A stretch of 6,091 nucleotides of DNA from Tardiphaga sp. (GTDB lineage Bacteria > Pseudomonadota > Alphaproteobacteria > Rhizobiales > Xanthobacteraceae). Location of the stretch: contig JACMOT010000570.1 of the NCBI GenBank assembly GCA_014377915.1, positions 1 through 6,091 on the forward strand. The letters run 5' to 3'. The notes under the pieces are model-generated. The model was not told the DNA's origin, searched no databases, and was given only the letters and a program-made list of their open reading frames with translations. Below are positions 1 to 5,085 of this stretch, one piece after another (the first letter of the stretch is position 1; each line of letters begins with the position of its first letter). The position numbers and the translations under genes were made by a program.

Positions 1-938
1 CGGTGTTCGTGGTCAACCAGCCACGCTTCGACGCCAAGGGCCTGCTCGCCACCATCGGCCGCTGCGGCGTTACGACGATGTGCGCTCCGCCGACGGTGTG
101 GCGGCTGTTCATCCAGGAGAAGCTCGCCACCTTCAAGGTGTCGTTGCGCGAAGTATGCGGCGCCGGCGAGCCGCTCAATCCGGAAGTGATCGATCAGGTC
201 CGTTCCGCCTGGGGCCTCACCATTCGCGACGGCTATGGCCAGACCGAGACCACGGCACTGGCTGGTAATTCGCCGGGCCAGATCGTCAAGATCGGCTCGA
301 TGGGGCGGCCGCTGCCGGGCTGGAAAGTCCAGATCACCGATGCCGATGGTCAGCCGGCGAAGGAGGGCGAGGTCAGCCTGCCGCTCGGCGCCGATCGGCC
401 GGCGGGCCTGATGCAGGGCTATCAGGCCGATGATGGCCGGGTCAGCGGCGCCGATGGCGAGATCTACCGCAGCGGCGACGTGGTGTTCGGCGATGCCGAC
501 GGCTATCTCACCTTTGTCGGCCGTTCCGACGACGTTTTCAAATCTTCCGATTACCGGATCAGCCCGTTCGAACTCGAAAGCGTTCTGCTCGAGCACGATG
601 CCGTGGCCGAAGCCGCCGTCGTGCCAAGCCCGGATCCGATCCGGCTGGCAATTCCAAAGGCCTATGTGCTGCTGGTCAGTGGCGTTGAGCGCAGCGCGGC
701 CACCGCGCTGTCGATCTTCGAGCACCTCCACCTGCGCCTGGCACCGTTCAAGCGCATCCGCCGCATCGAACTGGTGACTGAACTGCCGAAGACCATCTCC
801 GGCAAGATCCGCCGTGTCCAGTTGCGGCGGCTCGAACACGCCAATGACCGCGACGACCCGCTTCGCGGTATCGAATTTCGCGAGGAAGATTTTCCGTCGT
901 TGCAGGCCGCGCGGCCCACCGGCGCACCGGAAGCGTGA
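1..938 (+). CDS. AMP-forming acyl-CoA synthetase, C-terminal part (5' end outside window)
   Basis: Adenylate-forming (ANL superfamily) ligase that activates a carboxylic acid with ATP and CoA to an acyl-CoA; the substrate cannot be read from the fragment. About 311 residues are visible, starting at base 3. The family is usually 500-570 residues, so the N-terminal part, including the P-loop-like motif, lies off the left edge, and the in-frame GTG at base 3 is not a real start. Visible motifs, in fragment numbering: YGQTE at 78-82 (adenylate-binding A5 motif); SGD at 157-159 with the ribose-binding Asp159; GRSDD at 173-177 (hinge to the C-terminal lid); FKSSDYRISPFELE at 179-192; and PKTISGKIRR at 262-271, whose Lys268 is the conserved adenylation lysine. 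The lid resembles medium-chain acyl-CoA synthetases (ACSM type). The usual Gly before YRI is Asp here. The gene runs in the same direction as the hydratase and SDR downstream, after an 88-bp gap with no recognisable signal, which suggests shared acyl-CoA metabolism. Confidence 0.9.
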   Translation, partial: VFVVNQPRFDAKGLLATIGRCGVTTMCAPPTVWRLFIQEKLATFKVSLREVCGAGEPLNPEVIDQVRSAWGLTIRDGYGQTETTALAGNSPGQIVKIGSMGRPLPGWKVQITDADGQPAKEGEVSLPLGADRPAGLMQGYQADDGRVSGADGEIYRSGDVVFGDADGYLTFVGRSDDVFKSSDYRISPFELESVLLEHDAVAEAAVVPSPDPIRLAIPKAYVLLVSGVERSAATALSIFEHLHLRLAPFKRIRRIELVTELPKTISGKIRRVQLRRLEHANDRDDPLRGIEFREEDFPSLQAARPTGAPEA

Positions 939-1026
939 CGTCTGGTTGCATGGCCGCACCGCACAAATTTCGCTTGGCGCAGGGCCGCGTCCTGTGGAAT
1001 GTGCGCCCAGCAACAGCGAGGAATGA

Positions 1027-1488
1027 ATGACGGATCTAATGCAGTGCGACGCCTATATCGGCATGGTCGGGCAGGATATCGGCGTATCGTCGTGGCACCT
1101 GGTGGATCAGAAGCGCATCGACGTGTTTGCCGATGCCACCGAGGATCATCAGTTCATCCATATCGATCCGGCGCGCGCGAAGGCGACGCCGTTTGGCTCC
1201 ACCATCGCCCATGGCTTTCTGACGACGTCGCTGATTTCGGTGTTCTCCTATGAGGCACTGCCGAAACTCGACAATGTCGCGATGGGCATCAATTATGGTT
1301 TTGACAAACTGCGCTTTGTCTCGCCGGTGAAGTCCGGTGTCCGCGTGCGCGGGCATTTTTCGCTGAAGGAAGCGACCCTGCGCAAGCCCAAGGAGCTGTT
1401 CACCCGGGTCGGTGTCAGCGTCGAGATCGAAGGCGAGAGCAAGCCGGCGCTGGTCGCCGACTGGCTCGCTTTGACCTATTTTGTGTAA
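1027..1488 (+). CDS. MaoC/NodN-like hot-dog fold (R)-specific enoyl-CoA hydratase
   Basis: A 153-residue single hot-dog protein, the usual size for stand-alone MaoC-type hydratases, expected to add water to trans-2-enoyl-CoA and give (R)-3-hydroxyacyl-CoA in the cytoplasm. The hydratase-2 motif is clear: Asp40 and His45 in DHQFIH (D-x4-H, the catalytic pair by analogy with PhaJ), then DPARA and PFGSTIAHGF at 55-64. The opening VGQDIGVSSW and the DATEDHQFIHID stretch resemble NodN and the mycobacterial Rv0130 group more than PhaJ. The ATG at 1027 has GAGGA at 1018-1022 just upstream; another ATG at 1023 is out of frame. The stop lies 12 bp before the SDR start, so the two are almost certainly co-transcribed. 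The chain length accepted, and whether it acts in degradation or synthesis, cannot be told. The nodulation-related family name does not imply a role in nodulation. Confidence 0.88.
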   Translation: MTDLMQCDAYIGMVGQDIGVSSWHLVDQKRIDVFADATEDHQFIHIDPARAKATPFGSTIAHGFLTTSLISVFSYEALPKLDNVAMGINYGFDKLRFVSPVKSGVRVRGHFSLKEATLRKPKELFTRVGVSVEIEGESKPALVADWLALTYFV

Positions 1489-1492
1489 GAGG
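1489..1492 (+). promoter_or_regulatory. Ribosome binding site of the SDR gene
   Basis: GAGG directly follows the TAA stop of the hydratase gene and lies 8 bases before the ATG at 1501. It supports that start and translation of both genes from one message. Confidence 0.55.
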
Positions 1493-1500
1493 CGAACAGC

Positions 1501-2418
1501 ATGAGCATTCGATATGACGGCCGCGTGGCCATCGTCACCGGCGCCGGCAATGGCCTCGGACGCGCCCACGCGCTGGGGCTCGCCAGCCGCGGCGCGAAGG
1601 TGGTGGTCAATGATTTCGGCGGCGCGCGCGATGGCACCGGCGGATCGCTGACCGCGGCGGAAACCGTGGTCGAGGAAATCCGCAGCGCCGGCGGCATCGC
1701 GATGGCCGATGGCGCCGACGTCTCGAATTTCGAGCAGGTTCAGGCGATGGTTGCCAAGGCGACCTCCGAATGGGGCAGCGTCGATTTGATGTGCGCCAAT
1801 GCCGGCATTTTGCGGGACAAGTCGTTTGCCAAGATGGAGCTGGCAGACTTTGCCAAGGTGCTCGACGTCCATCTCACCGGCACCTTCTACTGCTGCAAGG
1901 CGGTGTGGGAAGGCATGCGCGCGCGCAATTACGGCCGCATCGTGCTGACGACCTCGTCGTCCGGCCTGTACGGCAATTTCGGTCAGGCCAATTACGGCGC
2001 GGCGAAAACCGGCATGATCGGGCTGATGAATGTGCTGGCCGAGGAGGGCCGTAAGACCGACATTCGCGTCAACACCATTTCGCCGACGGCGGCGACGCGG
2101 ATGACGGAGGAATTGCTGCCGCCCGATGCTCTTGCCATGATGAAGCCGGAGGCGATCACGCCAGCCGTACTGTTCCTGCTCAGCGAGAACGCGCCGACCC
2201 GCACCATCATGGGCGCCGGCTCCGGCTCCTTCGCGGTGATCAGGCTGCTGGAGAGCGAAGGCGTGAACTTCGCCGAGGCCGACTGGTCGCCGGACACCAT
2301 CGCGGCGCATTTCGCCGAAATCTCTGATATGGCGAAGGCACGGGCGCTGGAAGGCGCGTTTCACCAGACCCAGAAATACATCGCGCAGGCCCAGGCCCGC
2401 ATCAAGGCCAATCGATAG
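1501..2418 (+). CDS. SDR-family 3-hydroxyacyl-CoA dehydrogenase, MFE-2 N-terminal type
   Basis: A 305-residue short-chain dehydrogenase, longer than the classical 250. It has the cofactor motif TGAGNGLG at 13-20, then VVVNDFGG at 34-41, where Asp38 at the end of the second strand favours NAD over NADP. NAG follows at 100-102, catalytic Ser152, and YGAAK with Tyr165 and Lys169. The stretch SGLYGNFGQANYGAAK, the NDFGG...DGTGG segment and the C-terminal MMKPEAITPAVLFLLSE closely resemble the dehydrogenase part of peroxisomal multifunctional enzyme 2 (HSD17B4), which oxidises (R)-3-hydroxyacyl-CoA. I infer the same reaction here. The last 60 or so residues (about 240-305) are a helix-rich extension that I cannot assign. 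The ATG at 1501 is preceded by GAGG at 1489-1492 with 8 bases of spacing. The gene follows the hydratase by 12 bp, which matches consecutive steps. A sterol-side-chain or other bulky acyl-CoA substrate is possible but unproven. Confidence 0.9.
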   Translation: MSIRYDGRVAIVTGAGNGLGRAHALGLASRGAKVVVNDFGGARDGTGGSLTAAETVVEEIRSAGGIAMADGADVSNFEQVQAMVAKATSEWGSVDLMCANAGILRDKSFAKMELADFAKVLDVHLTGTFYCCKAVWEGMRARNYGRIVLTTSSSGLYGNFGQANYGAAKTGMIGLMNVLAEEGRKTDIRVNTISPTAATRMTEELLPPDALAMMKPEAITPAVLFLLSENAPTRTIMGAGSGSFAVIRLLESEGVNFAEADWSPDTIAAHFAEISDMAKARALEGAFHQTQKYIAQAQARIKANR

Positions 2419-2426
2419 GCTCTTCA

Positions 2427-2450
2427 CCTCTTCCGGCTTGCCGGGAGAGG
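2427..2450. repeat. GC-rich hairpin between the SDR and flavoprotein genes
   Basis: Two 11-base arms, CCTCTTCCGGC and GCCGGGAGAGG, pair along their whole length with one G-T wobble around a TT centre, beginning 8 bp after the SDR stop. No run of T follows, so it is not a canonical intrinsic terminator, but it could end or protect the message of the acyl-CoA genes. Short palindromes of the form 'cctct...cttgc...agagg' are, from memory, widespread in intergenic DNA of Bradyrhizobium relatives, so it may be a dispersed repeat copy. Confidence 0.6.
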
Positions 2451-2498
2451 TCAGCAAAGCGTCGCGCCGGCCTGGCTAACGGGTCAGGCGCCACGATC

Positions 2499-3758
2499 AT
2501 GGAACGGACGGCCATCGTGACGGAAGTTTCCACAACAGACGTCGCGGTGATCGGCGCCGGCCCTGCCGGATTGATGGCGGCTGAGGTGCTGGCGCAGGGC
2601 GGCGCGCGCGTCATTGTGTACGACGCGATGCCGTCGGCCGGGCGAAAATTCCTGATGGCCGGGCGCGGCGGGCTCAATCTTACCCATAGCGAACGGCTCC
2701 CGGCCTTTCTGGCACGCTATGGTGCGACGATGCCGCGGCTGGCCGAGGCCATCGCGCAGTTTCCACCGGACATGCTGCGGGATTGGAGCGAGATGCTGGG
2801 GCAGCCGACTTTCATCGGCTCCAGCGGCCGGGTGTTTCCCAGATCGTTCAAGGCGTCGCCATTGCTGCGGGCGTGGCTGTGCCGGCTCGATCAGGCCGGC
2901 GTGCAATTTGCCATGCGGCATCGCTGGACCGGCTGGGACGGCGACGGGCGGCTGCTGCTGGACACACCGGAGGGCCAACGCGCCATCGCGGCGAAAGCGA
3001 CCGTGCTGGCGCTCGGTGGCGCGAGCTGGCCGCGACTCGGCTCCGACGGGGCATGGGCCGGGACGCTCGCCGGCAAGGGCATCGATGTCGCGCCGTTGCG
3101 CCCGGCCAATTGCGGCTTTGTGGTCGCCTGGTCCGACGTGTTCCGCAACAGGTTCGCCGGCTATCCGCTGAAGAGCGTGGCGCTGGCCTTCGGCGGCCAG
3201 ACGGTGCGCGGCGAGGCGATGGTGACCCGCGGCGGCATCGAAGGCGGCGCCATCTATGCGCTGTCCGCGCCCTTGCGCGATGCCGTGGTGGCGAACGGCA
3301 CGGCCACTTTGAATATTGCCCTACGGCCTGACATCGATGCGGCCGAGCTGATCGCCAAACTGTCGGTGCCGCGCGGCAAGCAATCGCTGTCGACCTTCCT
3401 GCGCAAGACGGTGCATCTGTCGCCGGTCGGCATTGGCCTGCTGCAGGAAGCGGCGCTGGCCTCGGGCACCACGCTGGCGGCGCTGTCGAGCGCCAGCCTC
3501 GCCGGCCTGATCAATGCGGTGCCGATCGTGCTCAGCGGCATCGCGCCGATCGCCCGGGCGATCTCGTCGGCCGGCGGCATCGCGTTCGACGAACTCGACG
3601 CCGACTATATGATCGTGAAATTGCCGGGCGTGTTCGCGGCCGGCGAGATGCTGGACTGGGAAGCACCGACCGGCGGTTATCTGCTGCAGGCGTCGTTCGC
3701 GACCGGAGCGGCCTCGGGCAGGGGCGTGCTGAAGTGGCTTGAGTGCCGGTCGTCATAG
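2499..3758 (+). CDS. HI0933/YhiN-superfamily FAD flavoprotein (probably PP_4765 family)
   Basis: A 419-residue predicted FAD-dependent oxidoreductase. The dinucleotide-binding motif VIGAGPAG is at 17-24, with an acidic residue (Asp42) at the end of the second strand. The family signature follows at 48-65: GRKFLMAGRGGLNLTHSE, the counterpart of the GKKLLxSGxGRCNxTN motif in YhiN/HI0933 proteins. The C-terminal FAD-closing motif is present at 377-394 (GVFAAGEMLDWEAPTGGY), so the protein looks complete. The reaction is unknown. Relatives include E. coli YhiN and clostridial BaiN, which has been proposed to act on bile acids, but function should not be transferred from them. The start is uncertain: the ATG at 2499 has only a weak upstream ribosome site, and an in-frame GTG at 2517 follows a purine-rich GGAACGGACGG (2501-2511) and would still leave the FAD motif intact. 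The 80-bp gap with a hairpin suggests a transcription unit separate from the SDR gene. Confidence 0.85.
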   Translation: MERTAIVTEVSTTDVAVIGAGPAGLMAAEVLAQGGARVIVYDAMPSAGRKFLMAGRGGLNLTHSERLPAFLARYGATMPRLAEAIAQFPPDMLRDWSEMLGQPTFIGSSGRVFPRSFKASPLLRAWLCRLDQAGVQFAMRHRWTGWDGDGRLLLDTPEGQRAIAAKATVLALGGASWPRLGSDGAWAGTLAGKGIDVAPLRPANCGFVVAWSDVFRNRFAGYPLKSVALAFGGQTVRGEAMVTRGGIEGGAIYALSAPLRDAVVANGTATLNIALRPDIDAAELIAKLSVPRGKQSLSTFLRKTVHLSPVGIGLLQEAALASGTTLAALSSASLAGLINAVPIVLSGIAPIARAISSAGGIAFDELDADYMIVKLPGVFAAGEMLDWEAPTGGYLLQASFATGAASGRGVLKWLECRSS

Positions 3759-3760
3759 CT

Positions 3761-3854
3761 CGTCATTGCGAGGAGCCCTTGCGACGAAGCAATCCAGTTC
3801 TTTCTTCGCCTGCGGCTTCTGGATTGCCGCGTCGCTTCGCTCCTCGCAATGACG
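3761..3854. repeat. Imperfect palindromic interspersed repeat, copy 1
   Basis: The left arm is 3761-3797 and the right arm 3819-3854, with a 21-base loop. The arms share CGTCATTGCGAGGAGC at the outer end and GCAATCCAG at the inner end, and differ in the middle (CCTTGCGACGAA against GAAGCGACGCG). It starts 3 bp after the flavoprotein stop and ends 8 bp from the stop of the convergent PLP-enzyme gene. It therefore fills nearly the whole convergent intergenic space and could act as a two-way terminator or an mRNA 3' stabiliser. No open reading frame for a transposase is present. It resembles REP/MITE-like palindromes of Bradyrhizobium relatives. Confidence 0.88.
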
Positions 3855-3862
3855 GCTGAGCG

Positions 3863-4942
3863 TCAGCGCAATCGCCCCCGCGCCGCCACCGGCAGCACGC
3901 CGAGCACTTCATCGCCACGTACCATCACCACCTCGTCGAACATGTTGACGACCACGCAGACGTGGTTGGGCACGATGCGGACGACGTCGCCGACATTGGG
4001 GCGGGTGTTACTGCGGGTGAGGTCGAGGAAGCCGTGCTCCTCGGCGAATTTTTCGATTTTTGCTTCGGGATGTTCGAGGATCATGCCGTGGCCGTCGAGG
4101 CCGCCGGTGTCGGAAGTCAGCGTCTTGGAGCCGGCATCGAGAATGCCGCGGTCGGGGCCGGCGCGGCTGACCACCGTGGCATAGACATTCAGCGCGCAGT
4201 CGTCCCACGTCGCCGAACCGGCCGCGACCTGCATGCGGTCATTGTAGATATAGGTGCCGAAGCGATGCTCGGTGGCGCCCTTCAGCGAGCCGACATTCTT
4301 CAGGTTCGGCGTGCCGCCGGTGGAGACAATGGTTGGCTCCAGCCCGAGCGCGCGGACGCCGGCGAGTGCTGCGTCGAAAAAATGCTGCGCGTCGGGCCAG
4401 CCGGTCTCGGTCGGATACAGCAGGAAGCCGGCGAAGCGGAGACCTTCCGAAGCATCGATCAGCCGGGCCAGTTCGATCGCCTCGGCCGGCGTCTCGACGC
4501 CGGCGCGCTTGCGGCCGGTGTCGCATTCGACCACGACATCGAGCGGCAGGCCGGAGATCGCCGCCGCCTTCTTCAGGCCGTCGACGACAACAGCATTGTC
4601 GGCCGCCACCGTGATTTTCGCCTTCGCCTGCAGCGCCGCCAGCCGCACCATCTTTTCGTCGCCGATCAGATTGTAGCTGATCAGGATGTCGTCGATCCCA
4701 TGGTCCGCCATGATCTCGGCCTCGCCGAGTTTCTGGCAGGTGATGCCACGGGCGCCGGCGGCGATCTGCATTTTGGCGATCACCGGGCTCTTGTGGGTCT
4801 TGATGTGCGGCCGGTTGGCGACGCCCGCGGCGTCGCAGACCGCCTGGATGCGCGCGATGTTGCGCTCGACGCGGTCCATGTCGATGACCAGCGACGGCGT
4901 GCCGAAGTCACGGGCGATGATGGCGGCGAGCGTGGTGGTCAT
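3863..4942 (-). CDS. DSD1-family fold-III PLP enzyme (D-serine dehydratase / D-threonine or 3-hydroxyaspartate aldolase-like)
   Basis: A 359-residue protein with an alanine-racemase-like N-terminal barrel and a C-terminal metal-binding domain. The family acts on D-3-hydroxy amino acids by dehydration or by retro-aldol cleavage to glycine or an analogue. Visible motifs: FGTPSLVIDMDRVERNI at 13-29; RPHIKTHK at 44-51, in which Lys48 is the predicted PLP Schiff-base lysine; CDTGRKRAGV at 140-149; STGGTPNL at 207-214 (phosphate binding); EHRFGTYIYND at 225-235; DAGSKTLTSD at 269-278; and PNHVCVVVN at 325-333. His327 and Cys329 form the H-x-C metal pair that I recall for chicken D-serine dehydratase, whereas D-threonine aldolases have H-x-D, so dehydratase chemistry is favoured but not settled. 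The ATG at 4942 is chosen because the family motif begins right after it and GGAGA (4955-4951) lies 8 bases upstream. The open frame continues to a TTG at 5050, but those 36 codons are mostly repeat DNA. The gene is flanked by two mirror-image palindromes. Confidence 0.88.
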   Translation of the reverse strand: MTTTLAAIIARDFGTPSLVIDMDRVERNIARIQAVCDAAGVANRPHIKTHKSPVIAKMQIAAGARGITCQKLGEAEIMADHGIDDILISYNLIGDEKMVRLAALQAKAKITVAADNAVVVDGLKKAAAISGLPLDVVVECDTGRKRAGVETPAEAIELARLIDASEGLRFAGFLLYPTETGWPDAQHFFDAALAGVRALGLEPTIVSTGGTPNLKNVGSLKGATEHRFGTYIYNDRMQVAAGSATWDDCALNVYATVVSRAGPDRGILDAGSKTLTSDTGGLDGHGMILEHPEAKIEKFAEEHGFLDLTRSNTRPNVGDVVRIVPNHVCVVVNMFDEVVMVRGDEVLGVLPVAARGRLR

Positions 4943-4950
4943 CAATTTGT

Positions 4951-4955
4951 TCTCC
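4951..4955 (-). promoter_or_regulatory. Ribosome binding site that fixes the PLP-enzyme start
   Basis: On the minus strand GGAGA is followed by 8 bases and then ATG (4942-4940). It lies between the gene and the repeat, outside the repeat itself, and supports the 359-residue start over the longer frame that reads into the palindrome. Confidence 0.65.
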
Positions 4956-4965
4956 GGCCTTTCCA

Positions 4966-5055
4966 CGTCATTGCGAGGAGCGAAGCGACGCGGCAATCCA
5001 GAGGGCCGCAAGGGAAGACTGGATTGCTTCGTCGCAAGGGCTCCTCGCAATGACG
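4966..5055. repeat. Imperfect palindromic interspersed repeat, copy 2 (inverted relative to copy 1)
   Basis: The left arm is 4966-5001 and the right arm 5019-5055, with a 17-base loop. The reverse complement of the right arm is identical to the left arm of copy 1 over 37 bases, and the reverse complement of the left arm is identical to the right arm of copy 1 over 36 bases. This copy therefore lies in the opposite orientation. The matches stop exactly at CGTCA/TGACG on the outside, and the loops differ in length and sequence. It sits between two genes on the minus strand, 30 bp after the ABC-F stop and 23 bp before the PLP-enzyme ATG. It will be transcribed if the ABC-F message reads through, and any separate promoter for the PLP enzyme would have to lie in or around it. 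I see no clear promoter. Confidence 0.88.
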
Positions 5056-5070
5056 GACGTTAGTGTGGTG

Positions 5071-5082
5071 TGTTGATCAACA
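5071..5082. other. 12-bp perfect palindrome TGTTGATCAACA
   Basis: TGTTGATCAACA reads the same on both strands and lies 3 bp beyond the ABC-F stop codon. With no loop it makes a poor RNA hairpin. It could be a dimeric protein's binding site near the PLP-enzyme promoter region, or chance. No function is assigned. Confidence 0.3.
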
Positions 5083-5085
5083 GGC

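Noticed and set aside
939..1026. A possible promoter in the 88-bp gap before the hydratase gene
   Set aside because: No convincing -35/-10 pair or operator-like repeat was found. Only the ribosome site next to the start can be supported.
1036..2457. A 473-codon open frame on the minus strand opposite the hydratase and SDR genes
   Set aside because: Its product is His/Arg/Gly-rich low-complexity sequence with no family motif, and it lies antisense to two genes with intact catalytic motifs. It is the usual shadow frame of high-GC coding DNA.
2783..3331. A 182-codon plus-strand frame inside the flavoprotein gene
   Set aside because: It is Arg-rich, has no recognisable domain, and is wholly contained in another frame of a convincing flavoprotein.
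3962..5053. A 363-codon open frame on the plus strand opposite the PLP-enzyme gene
   Set aside because: It is antisense to a gene with clear PLP and metal motifs. Its composition is typical of a shadow frame, and its last codons are translated repeat.
3761..5055. The two repeats as a CRISPR array or as terminal repeats of an insertion sequence
   Set aside because: There are only two copies, about 1.1 kb apart and in opposite orientation, with no regular spacers. The enclosed gene is a metabolic PLP enzyme, not a transposase, and no clear target-site duplication is visible.
4966..5055. Copy 2 of the palindrome as a small RNA gene or riboswitch for the PLP enzyme
   Set aside because: The same arms occur beyond the 3' end of the gene, so this is a dispersed repeat and not a gene-specific leader. 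No known riboswitch core was recognised.
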